From: CAYMDJ01 sp964537525
GTDB taxonomy: Archaea > Aenigmatarchaeota > Aenigmatarchaeia > QMZP01
Direction of reading: 5' to 3'
DNA length: 30,109 nucleotides
NCBI GenBank assembly: GCA_964537525.1
Contig: CAZIAB010000006.1
Location: forward strand, 1-30,109
Shown piece by piece: positions 20,796 through 28,759 of this stretch. The position numbers were made by a program, and so were the translations under genes. Position 1 is the first letter of the stretch. Every line of letters starts with the position of its first letter. The notes under the pieces are model-generated. The model searched no databases. It worked only from the letters and a program-made list of their open reading frames with translations, and had not been told where the DNA came from.

Positions 20796-22313
20796 CTAAG
20801 CTTCGAGGTCCTTCTTGCAGAGGACGGTGACCGAAGTCCTCAGGTCGTCCTTCTCAATGCCGACGAGGAACTTGACCCCTTTCCTGAACGCGGCCTCGCT
20901 TATGTTGTAATTGACCTTTCCGTCCATTATCACTGCACGCGGGTCGTCAACCGTCTTTATCGTTGACTCGAGCTCGCTCACAGGGACCTTGCCCATGAGC
21001 TCGTTCTTGTCGTTGAATATGCAGGCCTTCTTGCTCCCCTCCAGATCCTTGAGTGTCTTGCTGAAGAGGGTCTTCTCGCTCTCTGTGAGCCTGGCCCTGG
21101 GTCTCGGCGAGGATGAAAATTCCCTCCTGTCGGAGAACCTGGAATCGCTCCTGCCACCCCTGGAAAATCCTCTCGAGGAGCCCCTGGAGTCCCTTGAGAA
21201 GCTTCTGGAAGAATCGCTGGAGTAACTTCTTGAGGAGCCTCTCGAATCCCTGGAATAGCTTCTTGAGTCCCTTGACATCCCATCTCTCGAGGAGTCCCTG
21301 GAGAAGCCTCTGGATGAGCCCCTGGAGTCCCTTGATGAACTTGAATACCTGCTGCCGGGGACGGATTCGAACCTGCTTTGGACAGGCGCCCTACTCCTTG
21401 AGGATGCTGATGCCCTTGGCGTGCTTGCTGTCGTCATGGGTTTTTCCTCGGGCTCTTCCTTCTTCATCGTTTTCCTGGCGCTCTTTCCTGCCACGAGGTC
21501 AGCGAACTGGTCCGCGGGGAGCTTGTCCCTGAGTGCCTTGAATATCTCCTTCTTCGCGAGCTCCTCGACCTCCTTGTTCTCAGGGGCCTGGGCTATGTAG
21601 TCGATGTCTATAATCTGCCCGAGCTCCTTTGCGATGAGCTTACCTCCCCTGTCGCCGTCGATGAAGAGCGTGACCGTCTTCCTCTTTGCGAGCTCTGCTA
21701 TCTCAGGAGTGACGGATGTTCCCTCTATGCCGACGGAGTTCCTCACGCCGAATTTGAGGAGGTTGATTACGTCTGCTCTGCCTTCAACTATTATTATGTC
21801 ATCGGATTCCAGGACAGCAGGACCTGACGGAAGGCCGAAGACCTCTGTCACTTCATCCACCCTGACTGCCTCCTTTATCTGCTCTGATATCTCGCTGCTG
21901 TCAGGCACTCCCGCATCGCTGAGCTTCTGGAGTATGTCCTTTGCCTTGTCAACCACGTACTTCCTCTTGTCAGAACGGGTATCCTCAACCTCGATAAGCT
22001 TTATGTCAGCTGTGCAGGGTCCTACCCTCTCGATGGTCTCGAGGGTAGCAGCTATCAAGGCAGTCTCAGAAGCATCCAAAGATGAGGGGATGATAATCTC
22101 ACCCTCTGAGTTTCCGTTCTTGGACTCTATCTTGACGTCTATCCTTCCTATCCTTCCTGTCCTCTGGAGCTCTCTCAAATCGAGCTCGTTGCCGAGCAGA
22201 CCCTCTGTCTGCCCGAACACGGCACCTATGATGTCAGGCTTTTCCACGACTCCTTTTGCCTTTATCTGTGCCCTTATTACGTATTTTGTTGATGTTGGCG
22301 CCAATTTCGCCAT
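20796..22313 (-). CDS. dnaG: Archaeal DnaG primase with an inserted Arg-Ser repeat domain
   Basis: The 505-residue protein opens with MAKLAPTSTKYVIRAQIKAK, the canonical archaeal DnaG start, then a conserved GAVFGQTEGLLG block. The Toprim domain has VEGRAD (catalytic Glu) and FIDGDRGGK (DxD). The C-terminal domain (FSKTLKDLEGSKKACIF...AFRKGVKFLVGIEK) is typical. Between Toprim and C-terminal domain lie about 110 residues (298-408) made almost only of Ser, Arg, Gly and Asp, with repeats such as SRDSRGSSRGFSR. Archaeal DnaG also associates with the exosome. ATG 22313 is chosen by homology and has AGGTGAT in front. It overlaps the upstream Toprim gene by 80 bp. Confidence 0.95.
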   Translation of the reverse strand: MAKLAPTSTKYVIRAQIKAKGVVEKPDIIGAVFGQTEGLLGNELDLRELQRTGRIGRIDVKIESKNGNSEGEIIIPSSLDASETALIAATLETIERVGPCTADIKLIEVEDTRSDKRKYVVDKAKDILQKLSDAGVPDSSEISEQIKEAVRVDEVTEVFGLPSGPAVLESDDIIIVEGRADVINLLKFGVRNSVGIEGTSVTPEIAELAKRKTVTLFIDGDRGGKLIAKELGQIIDIDYIAQAPENKEVEELAKKEIFKALRDKLPADQFADLVAGKSARKTMKKEEPEEKPMTTASTPRASASSRSRAPVQSRFESVPGSRYSSSSRDSRGSSRGFSRDSSRDGMSRDSRSYSRDSRGSSRSYSSDSSRSFSRDSRGSSRGFSRGGRSDSRFSDRREFSSSPRPRARLTESEKTLFSKTLKDLEGSKKACIFNDKNELMGKVPVSELESTIKTVDDPRAVIMDGKVNYNISEAAFRKGVKFLVGIEKDDLRTSVTVLCKKDLEA

Positions 22314-22731
22314 AATCATCACCTTCCCTGATTTTCAGTAACGGCCTGTCCAAATCGGCCAGGTCGAGTAATCTCGTGATGGAGTTCAGTTCCTCTATCT
22401 TCGTGAAACCAGAATCCAGAAATTTCCTTCGCTTTGCCCTGTTCGGGTGAAGCCCGCGCGCGCGGAGCAATTCAGCCAATTCCGCGGCCAGCCGCTTTCC
22501 TTCACGGTCAAAGTCAGTGAGGATTATGATATCTGAATTCCTGTGAAATTCCCTAAGCTTCTCCGCCTCTGTCACAACGCGGAGCAAGGGTCTCCCTCTG
22601 ATTACTAGGATAAACTTTAGACCCAGGGTATTTAAGCCTTTCGCATCCTTCTTCCCCTCCACAATCACGATATCCTCCCTGATTTCCCTGATATATTCGA
22701 AGAGCCTGTCCCACTGCTCCTGGGTTCTCAT
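22234..22731 (-). CDS. Small stand-alone Toprim protein (COG1658-like)
   Basis: The 165-residue protein is a Toprim domain: IVIVEGKKDAKGL (Glu), IILTDFDREGK (DxD) and a C-terminal NINKIRNKGTDKGKRSRGKA tail. It resembles the archaeal UPF0292/COG1658 small primase-like proteins, related to RNase M5. It may act in rRNA processing or as a small nuclease. The final 80 bp (22234-22313) overlap the start of dnaG in another frame, so translation is coupled and both reading frames are constrained. Two adjacent Toprim genes in one operon are worth noting. Confidence 0.8.
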   Translation of the reverse strand: MRTQEQWDRLFEYIREIREDIVIVEGKKDAKGLNTLGLKFILVIRGRPLLRVVTEAEKLREFHRNSDIIILTDFDREGKRLAAELAELLRARGLHPNRAKRRKFLDSGFTKIEELNSITRLLDLADLDRPLLKIREGDDYGEIGANINKIRNKGTDKGKRSRGKA

Positions 22732-22780
22732 GGATAAGGGTTGGCGGGAGGGGTTAAAAATGCCTAGAGCGTGGGGTTTT

Positions 22781-22966
22781 CTACTTCATGGCTTCCCTGT
22801 AGATGTAGGCAATCAGGATGAGCGTCCCGATGACGAAGACCACGGTGGCGAAGATGCCGAGCCATCCGTAGTTGACGTCGAACATGTACCCGGTTACTAT
22901 GATAAAGAGCAGTATGAGGTAGGCCACGGAGAAGAGAGGAATCGCGTTCTTCTTGCTGAGCTTCAT
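22781..22966 (-). CDS. Small two-helix membrane protein
   Basis: The 61-residue protein has two membrane helices (residues about 10-28 and 36-55) with a short loop. ATG 22966 is preferred since a CTTTTAATGG box on the minus strand lies about 25 bases upstream; a TTG at 22984 would extend it by six residues but sits too close to the box. Family unknown. Confidence 0.65.
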   Translation of the reverse strand: MKLSKKNAIPLFSVAYLILLFIIVTGYMFDVNYGWLGIFATVVFVIGTLILIAYIYREAMK

Positions 22967-23015
22967 GTTAATATTTGCGTCCAATCCATTAAAAGGTTTG
23001 GTTCCCTGCAGAGGG

Positions 23016-23669
23016 TCAGAAATATTTCTTCCTTACCCAATCCATGGCCTCTTTCAGGTCATTGAATTTCGAGTCGGCCCTGGAGAAGTCCTGCTTCACG
23101 CTGTATTCGTTGGGTACCGCTATGGATATGAATCCCGCCCTTTTTGCGGATTCCAGACCGTATTCGGTGTCCTCGAACGCGAGGCATTCCTCTGGCATGA
23201 GGCCCAGCCTCTCGGCAGCGAGTATGTACATGTCCGGGTTGGGCTTCCCCCTCTCGACGTCGCTGCCGGTCACTATGATGGGGAACAATGAAACGAGGCC
23301 TGTCCTCTCAAGCTTCAGCATTCCCTCTTCCCTCGGCGCGCCTCCTGACGCAACGAGGGCAATGCCCCTCTCGGCGAAGAATTCCACTGCCTCCCTGGCG
23401 TAGGGCATCAGCCTGAGCTCCTTTTCCCGGACCCATTGCCTGACCAGCCTTTCCTTTGGCTCCAGGAGCGCGCCGGGCTTCAGCTCCATGTTGAAGTCCC
23501 TGATGAGCTCTGACTCTATGATGTCACCGCGCTTTCCGGCGTATTTGAAGTACTGCTCCCTGGAGAGGGAGATTCCGTAAGGCTTCAGGACCTCGACCCA
23601 GCCCTGCCACTGGAGATACTCTGTCTCGACGAGTATCCCGTCGATATCGAATGCAACACCCTTTATCAT
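23016..23669 (-). CDS. HAD-superfamily phosphatase (beta-phosphoglucomutase-like)
   Basis: The 217-residue protein has FDIDGILVETE (D8 and D10), SGGAPREEG (motif II), GKPNPDMYILAAERLG (motif III Lys) and AFEDTEYGLESAKRAG (motif IV), with a C1 helical cap. It matches the beta-phosphoglucomutase/phosphoglycolate phosphatase group. The usual DxDGT/V reads DIDGI here, within family range. Substrate could be a sugar phosphate. It is a single gene with a GTTTTATAAAG box upstream. Confidence 0.85.
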   Translation of the reverse strand: MIKGVAFDIDGILVETEYLQWQGWVEVLKPYGISLSREQYFKYAGKRGDIIESELIRDFNMELKPGALLEPKERLVRQWVREKELRLMPYAREAVEFFAERGIALVASGGAPREEGMLKLERTGLVSLFPIIVTGSDVERGKPNPDMYILAAERLGLMPEECLAFEDTEYGLESAKRAGFISIAVPNEYSVKQDFSRADSKFNDLKEAMDWVRKKYF

Positions 23670-23740
23670 AAAATAATAGGAGTCTCTTAACTTTATAAAA
23701 CCGCACCAAAGGATTTAAAACATACATCCATTATTTAATC

Positions 23741-24424
23741 ATGAAACCACTAGCATTGGTTCTGGGGGGAATTCTGCTGATTGTCCTGGTTTCAGGATGC
23801 GTCCAGCAGACAGGCCAGGTGGTTGGTCCGGGCGACACGGGGGATGAAATCCAGAATGCCACGCCGCCCACGGACGAGACGCCAGCCGAGCCGCCGCCTG
23901 CAGTGAAGGACAGGATCTACACCTCGATGAAGGACATAGTGACTGATCCTCTCACCTACAAGGACAAGTCGGTCTGGGTGACCGGGGTCCTCAAGCAATA
24001 CTACTGGGCACCTGACGACTATTACATAGAGGACGGCCAGGGGTATTCGGTCAGGATGGAGAAGGTTGACCTCTACAACTTCGAGCTGAACAAGAAATAT
24101 GACGCCATGGGGACGGTAAAGGTAGACGAATACTGCGAATGCGAGACCAGGGAGTCCATATACCTGTGGAAGGAATACGGCGAGATAACCGTTGACGACT
24201 GCATCGACCTAGGGAGGTGCGTGCCAGGGAGCTACACGTCACGCCAGGATGACCCGGCCACCTACTGCATGTGCGAGGTGCAGCAGTTCTTCAAGTACTA
24301 CTGGGCGCCGGAGGGGAAGACTAACGTGAAAGGCTGTCCTACCACGGAAGAGAGGAGATGCCAGCAGGGTTCCTTTGAGCACGACGACCCATACATCCTT
24401 GTTGAGCAGATAGAGGCCGCTTAG
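23741..24424 (+). CDS. Secreted lipoprotein
   Basis: The 227-residue protein has a lipoprotein signal: hydrophobic residues 3-18 and lipobox LVSGC, followed by a Thr/Pro/Glu-rich linker. The folded part has a segment VWVTGVLKQYYWAPDDYYIEDG, reminiscent of the OB-fold tRNA_anti-like domains of archaeal lipoproteins, and eight cysteines in its last 100 residues (CECE, CMCE and others), suggesting disulfides. It should be anchored outside the cytoplasmic membrane. A leaderless start with ATTTAAAACAT about 25 bases upstream. Function unknown. Confidence 0.75.
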   Translation: MKPLALVLGGILLIVLVSGCVQQTGQVVGPGDTGDEIQNATPPTDETPAEPPPAVKDRIYTSMKDIVTDPLTYKDKSVWVTGVLKQYYWAPDDYYIEDGQGYSVRMEKVDLYNFELNKKYDAMGTVKVDEYCECETRESIYLWKEYGEITVDDCIDLGRCVPGSYTSRQDDPATYCMCEVQQFFKYYWAPEGKTNVKGCPTTEERRCQQGSFEHDDPYILVEQIEAA

Positions 24425-24442
24425 GGCCTCTTCTGCGGTTTT
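24413..24442 (+). terminator. Hairpin and T-run terminator overlapping a stop codon
   Basis: GAGGCC (24413-24418) and GGCCTC (24425-24430) form a perfect 6-bp stem around GCTTAG, which includes the lipoprotein stop codon TAG at 24422-24424. A T-run (24439-24444) follows after a 10-base gap. It would end transcription right after the lipoprotein gene and before the AT-rich gene. Confidence 0.55.
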
Positions 24443-24468
24443 TTATGTCTTTTCTTTTTAGAAATATC

Positions 24469-24966
24469 ATGGGAGCATTAGAATTCAGAGAAACAGTGCA
24501 TCCTTTGGCTGAAAGAATAAAAATTGCAGCCAACAATCAAGGATATCTGGAACCAAACTGTTTTGGTACTGCTTTCTTTCTATTGGGGGTATTGCCCTAT
24601 GACATGGTTATTTTTACAAACAAGGATAATGATAATATAACTAAAGCACTTAGGAAAATGAAAAGCGTTAGAGCACCGAGTGATAATTCTATAATGATAT
24701 CATCCAACCAAAATGGGATTCAACACACTGCATACATAGAAACCTCTGAACCATTGAAGGGGTATCATAGACTCGGATCTGAGAGTGGGTTTGCTGAATT
24801 TTGTAGCCTTGAAGAGGTTGATAAATATTTGGACAGTATTTCAGGGTCACAGATGTTCAGGAAAACAGAATGGAAAAATGAGTTCTATATTCTAAAAAAA
24901 CCGAGAAAACTTGAAAGGTGGGCAAGAGATATCGTAGACCAATACCATTTTGGTTGGGATGGTTAA
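24469..24966 (+). CDS. AT-rich protein with papain-like Cys/His pattern (NlpC/P60-like candidate)
   Basis: This 165-residue protein is not firmly recognised. Its segment LEPNCFGTAFFLLG, followed about 80 residues later by GIQHTAYIE, resembles the Cys and His of NlpC/P60 or other papain-like amidases; the usual third residue could be the polar residue after. ATG 24469 is chosen because TTTTTTATG at 24439-24447 is a suitable TATA box; ATG 24445 would add eight residues. The base composition is far more A/T-rich than either neighbour, pointing to recent acquisition, and there is no signal peptide. The amidase idea is inference. Confidence 0.55.
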   Translation: MGALEFRETVHPLAERIKIAANNQGYLEPNCFGTAFFLLGVLPYDMVIFTNKDNDNITKALRKMKSVRAPSDNSIMISSNQNGIQHTAYIETSEPLKGYHRLGSESGFAEFCSLEEVDKYLDSISGSQMFRKTEWKNEFYILKKPRKLERWARDIVDQYHFGWDG

Positions 24967-25029
24967 TTATATACCGAATTCGAGATGATAAATGCCTGTC
25001 ATTTTTATTCCGGCTGGACAATTATTAGT

Positions 25030-27999
25030 ATGAAGGAGGGTCGTAGTGTCAGTGTAAGGTATGCCCTAGCCCTGGGAGTCCTGCTTTCAGTAATGCTCGT
25101 TTCACTTGGTTCGGGGGCAGAGCTCACAGTTTACCCGAACGTGACAGAGTACGTGGCGAACAGGACCTTTAATTTCACGGTGAACAACACTGACCCCACC
25201 ATGAACATCACTCGTTTCTGGATATTCCTTAATGGCAGCTTCTCTTATGTTTCGGGGACCAACGGGACGAGCGCGTCCAACTCCGTTTATAATGGCATAA
25301 CTATCCCGTTTTGGTATAATGAGACGCCGGGCGCACTGGTGGAGAACGGAACGGAAGAGACCTTCTGGCTCAACCTCACCATACCCCAGACAGCGGGAAA
25401 TTACAGTTTCATCGCGAACCTGACGTACTCCAACGGGACAAACGAGACCAAGATTTTCAACATAACGGTCAACTGCTCGCAGGAGATGGTGGCTGACATT
25501 TTCCTTCCGTCAGGCGACGGGTATCTGTATGGCGGGCCCGCCCCCTTCCGCGGAAGGATTCTGGATGCGTGCGGGAACCTGGTCGAGGATGCTAATGTCA
25601 TATACAGCATATACAAGAACCCGAACATATACAACAGGACCAACACCAACCCGGCGCATAACTCCACGGGCCAGTGGTCAGAGGCCAACGGATGGTACAA
25701 CTTCACGTGGAGCGGGACCGACGCAGAGAGGACCATCGGGTGGTATAACGTGACGTTCTACGTATCGAAGGCGGGGTATCCTGAAAACTATTCCTTCGTT
25801 GAGGACGCATTCTACCTGGACTGGCAACCCTCGCTTTCATCAGGTTCGGTTACGAGGACCTCAACGTGCCCCGAGGGGCACTGGTTCACTGTAACCGCCA
25901 ACGACCCATATAATGACTACAACAACGTCAGTGTGCAGGTCAGGAGGTGGGAGGGGACGGGCTGGGGGGCATGGAGCGTGGCGAACTGGACGTACCAGAA
26001 CAACCTGGCGTCGCAGCAGATTGACTTCTACCAGAACTTCAGCGGAGGAACGTTCCTTGCAGGGCTGTATTCATACAGGTTCTATACCATAGACGAGTTC
26101 GGCTACAACTACACGCTCAACGGAACCGATAACTTCACCATAAACAACTGCACGGACGTCCTTTCCATAGGGCTTGCTTCGCCTACGCTGCCCAACGGTA
26201 GCTATTCCAACTCATCCAATCTCACGATAAACATAACGTTCACGTCAGCTAATGTTGTGAACTGCACGCTCGAGTTCAACAACGGGACAGCCACGAACTT
26301 CACGGACAATGCGGCAAAGGGGTGGTGCAACTTCACCCTGACCGGCCAACCGGAGGGTGTTCATAATTATTCAGTCTGGGTCAACAACACGTACGGGAAC
26401 GTCAGCTGGAACGGGACATGGTTAATTGGGGTTGACCTGACAGACCCAAACGGTTTGAATTTCTCGTCAAACACCACAACCAACTCGACCACTGGTATCA
26501 GGCAGGACTGGTTCTTCGTAAACATTAGTTTCAATGACACCAACCCCTCGCATTGTGTCATGGTGCTCGAGAACGACACCTCACAGAACCTTACCATGAG
26601 CGGGGGGCAGGGAAACTGCTCCCTCAATGTCACGGGCCTTCCTTCCAACGATTATAACTATTCCGTGTATGCCTTTGACCTCTCCGGGAGGTTCATCTGG
26701 AACGGAACGAATTACGTGAATCTTGACACCGCCCCTCCGGACATAAGTGTCAACATACTCAACCTCTCCGAGAGCAGTGTGATGTACAACCAGACGACCC
26801 TCCCCTCGAACCTACAGGTAACTACCAGCGAGGCCGCCTCCCTCTGCTGGTTCAGCATCAACGCAAGCGGAGACACCGTGATGGGCAATTCCTCCAAGAC
26901 GTCGTGGAGTTCCCCGCTCTCCCTGCAATACAACGGGACGTATGTCCTGAACATTTCCTGCAACGACACGGTGGGGAACCTCAACACGACCAACGTTTCC
27001 TTCAATTACGACAACACCACCCCTCCCTGCACAGAGAGCTGGTCATACGGGGCGTGGGGCCTGTGCCTCGGCGGCGTCCAGTACAGGACAGCCACTGACC
27101 TGAATTCGTGCGGGACAACCCATAACAGGAGCGCTCTCTCGCAGCTCTGCGGCGCGAGCGGTGGCGGCGGTGGCGGCGGGACGGTGATTCCCCCCAGCAA
27201 CACCACAGAGACAAAGGTCTGGGGAGCCATACTGAGGAACACCTATTCGGTCATGAGCATAAACAAGAACGCAATATCCATTAAGAGGATAGGTTTCCAG
27301 AGCGTGAACTCGATAAGCGCCGTGAGCATAAAGGTCGAGAGGCTGGATGACATAGGTGACAGGATAAACCTCACGGGGGGGATGAAGCTCTACCAGTACG
27401 TCAACATAACCGCGACCAAACTGCCTGAGGACGGCCTGAGGAACGTCTCGATGGATTTCTGCGTCGAGCAGTCATGGCTGAATGGGAACAGCGTCCCGAA
27501 GGAAACAGTAAAGCTGAAGAGGTTTTACGGGGGGACATGGCAGACCATGATAACAAGCATGGTTTCAGACAGCGGGGAGGAGGTGTGCTACACATCAGAG
27601 ACCCCGGGCTTCTCGTATTTTGCGATAACGGGCGACGTTGTCATTACTGAACGGCCCCAGGAAGAGTACAACGCAACCGGTAACGAGACCTCCCCTCCAA
27701 GCGGTGATGAAACCCATGACAGGCCCACCCTCCCTATGGGTTCTGTATGCCACCCCAGTGAAAGGGCGTGCGTGGGTTGGAACGTCCTCCAGGAATGCAA
27801 CGCCGACGGGACGGGCTGGGTAACCGTCACTGACTGTTTTTATGGGTGCACCAATGCGCAGTGCAACACCCAGCTCGTGATAAGCATTGACTACAACCTC
27901 TTCTGGGCCGTCATAGGGATGGTGGCCGTCCTCCTGGTGATATGGGTGGTGCATTCCAAGAAGAGGGAGATTGAGGACTTCATCTTCTGGCATTTCTGA
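25030..27999 (+). CDS. Large N-glycosylated surface protein with PGF-pre-PGF-type domain and C-terminal anchor
   Basis: The 989-residue protein has a signal peptide (after ATG 25030), then about 650 residues packed with NxS/T sequons arranged in Ig-like repeats (EFNNGTATNFTDNA, FVNISFNDTNPSHC and similar). A CTESWSYGAWGLCLGGVQYR segment follows, then the glycine run SGGGGGGGT. A PGF-pre-PGF-like domain comes next (VSMDFCVEQSWLNGNSVP...TPGFSYFAITGD), then a Cys-containing stretch, then a membrane helix (YNLFWAVIGMVAVLLVIWVV) and a Lys/Arg-rich cytoplasmic end. It is exported and anchored, probably part of an S-layer, or an adhesin. An archaeal oligosaccharyltransferase should glycosylate it. 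ATG 25030 is preferred over ATG 24985, which lies too close to the TATATA box. Confidence 0.85.
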   Translation: MKEGRSVSVRYALALGVLLSVMLVSLGSGAELTVYPNVTEYVANRTFNFTVNNTDPTMNITRFWIFLNGSFSYVSGTNGTSASNSVYNGITIPFWYNETPGALVENGTEETFWLNLTIPQTAGNYSFIANLTYSNGTNETKIFNITVNCSQEMVADIFLPSGDGYLYGGPAPFRGRILDACGNLVEDANVIYSIYKNPNIYNRTNTNPAHNSTGQWSEANGWYNFTWSGTDAERTIGWYNVTFYVSKAGYPENYSFVEDAFYLDWQPSLSSGSVTRTSTCPEGHWFTVTANDPYNDYNNVSVQVRRWEGTGWGAWSVANWTYQNNLASQQIDFYQNFSGGTFLAGLYSYRFYTIDEFGYNYTLNGTDNFTINNCTDVLSIGLASPTLPNGSYSNSSNLTINITFTSANVVNCTLEFNNGTATNFTDNAAKGWCNFTLTGQPEGVHNYSVWVNNTYGNVSWNGTWLIGVDLTDPNGLNFSSNTTTNSTTGIRQDWFFVNISFNDTNPSHCVMVLENDTSQNLTMSGGQGNCSLNVTGLPSNDYNYSVYAFDLSGRFIWNGTNYVNLDTAPPDISVNILNLSESSVMYNQTTLPSNLQVTTSEAASLCWFSINASGDTVMGNSSKTSWSSPLSLQYNGTYVLNISCNDTVGNLNTTNVSFNYDNTTPPCTESWSYGAWGLCLGGVQYRTATDLNSCGTTHNRSALSQLCGASGGGGGGGTVIPPSNTTETKVWGAILRNTYSVMSINKNAISIKRIGFQSVNSISAVSIKVERLDDIGDRINLTGGMKLYQYVNITATKLPEDGLRNVSMDFCVEQSWLNGNSVPKETVKLKRFYGGTWQTMITSMVSDSGEEVCYTSETPGFSYFAITGDVVITERPQEEYNATGNETSPPSGDETHDRPTLPMGSVCHPSERACVGWNVLQECNADGTGWVTVTDCFYGCTNAQCNTQLVISIDYNLFWAVIGMVAVLLVIWVVHSKKREIEDFIFWHF

Positions 28000-28036
28000 C
28001 CGGAATTTATTTTAAGCCATAAAGACATTACAGGTT

Positions 28037-28366
28037 ATGGATATGAAAGAGCTGATGGAATTCATAGATGCTGAGGACAAGAGGCTTAAGGAGCACTATG
28101 GAAAACTCCTGCCACCGGACAAAAACGTTCTTGCAAGGACGGCGAAGATGATGGAGAAGCTGGGTGAACTCTGTGATGACGTCCTTGCCCAGGCGTCCCT
28201 GCAGAGGAAGAAGAAGCTTGATGCCTATGACAGAGAGAAGATGGAAGAAGAGTTCGCTGACGTCATATTCACCGCACTGCTTCTGGCAAAGGCCATGGGC
28301 ATAGATGTTGAGAAAGCTGTGGAAAGGAAGATGGAAAAGGTAAAGAAGCGCAGATACGACGAATGA
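28037..28366 (+). CDS. MazG-like nucleotide pyrophosphohydrolase
   Basis: The 109-residue protein is an all-alpha NTP pyrophosphatase: ARTAKMMEKLGELCDDVL has the ExxxE-type metal site (E40, E44), and EEEFADVIFTALLLAKAMGIDVEKAVERK holds ExxD (E72 to D75). Such proteins hydrolyse nucleoside triphosphates to monophosphates and clean up non-canonical nucleotides. ATG 28037 has TTTATTTTAAGCC about 25 bases upstream. The gene stands alone. Confidence 0.8.
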   Translation: MDMKELMEFIDAEDKRLKEHYGKLLPPDKNVLARTAKMMEKLGELCDDVLAQASLQRKKKLDAYDREKMEEEFADVIFTALLLAKAMGIDVEKAVERKMEKVKKRRYDE

Positions 28367-28372
28367 TTCCTC

Positions 28373-28474
28373 CTACACGTTGAGCCACAGTATTGTCAGT
28401 ATAAGGGCAAGGAATATCAGCATCAGTATCAGATGGAATGGTTTCCTTATTATCTCCCTGAACTGGTCTTTCAT
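28373..28474 (-). CDS. Tiny single-helix membrane protein
   Basis: A 33-residue frame runs from ATG 28474 to TAG at 28373: a charged head MKDQFREIIRKP followed by a membrane helix FHLILMLIFLALILTILWL. A strong GAGGTGA site lies four bases upstream, and the stop of the 28484-28672 gene is only 9 bp before the start. This makes it a real two-gene operon of small membrane proteins despite its size. Function unknown. Confidence 0.6.
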   Translation of the reverse strand: MKDQFREIIRKPFHLILMLIFLALILTILWLNV

Positions 28475-28483
28475 TCTCTCACC

Positions 28484-28672
28484 TCACTTTATCGTGTGCT
28501 GGGATGCCATTATTATGGCAAGGACTATCCCCAGGGTTATTGCAATGGTTATGGAGTTCCTGAAATCTATCACCCCGTTTATTACGAACTGGGAACCCGT
28601 GTTGGCAAGGAAGGCTGCTATCGCTGCCACCCCGAAGAAGAGCCAGAACCGCTTTATCCTTCCGTGAAGCAT
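28484..28672 (-). CDS. Small two-helix membrane protein
   Basis: The 62-residue protein has a basic head (MLHGRIKRFW) and two membrane helices (FFGVAAIAAFLANTG; ITIAITLGIVLAIIMAS). AATTTAAG on the minus strand about 35 bases upstream may be its promoter. It precedes the 33-residue membrane protein by 9 bp. No family is recognised. Confidence 0.65.
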   Translation of the reverse strand: MLHGRIKRFWLFFGVAAIAAFLANTGSQFVINGVIDFRNSITIAITLGIVLAIIMASQHTIK

Positions 28673-28759
28673 CCTAATCCCTGTTATTAATTGTCATAGG
28701 TTGCTTAAATTTGGATTGTCCGCGGTTGATTTAAAACAATAATCCGTTAATAATTGATT

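Noticed and set aside
21090..21425. Arg-Ser region of dnaG as a frameshift
   Set aside because: The same frame continues into a conserved C-terminal domain, and repeats are in codon register.
20911..21532. Leu/Glu- and Trp/Arg-rich plus-strand frames
   Set aside because: They are antisense to the Arg-Ser repeat coding region of dnaG, and their repeats follow from it.
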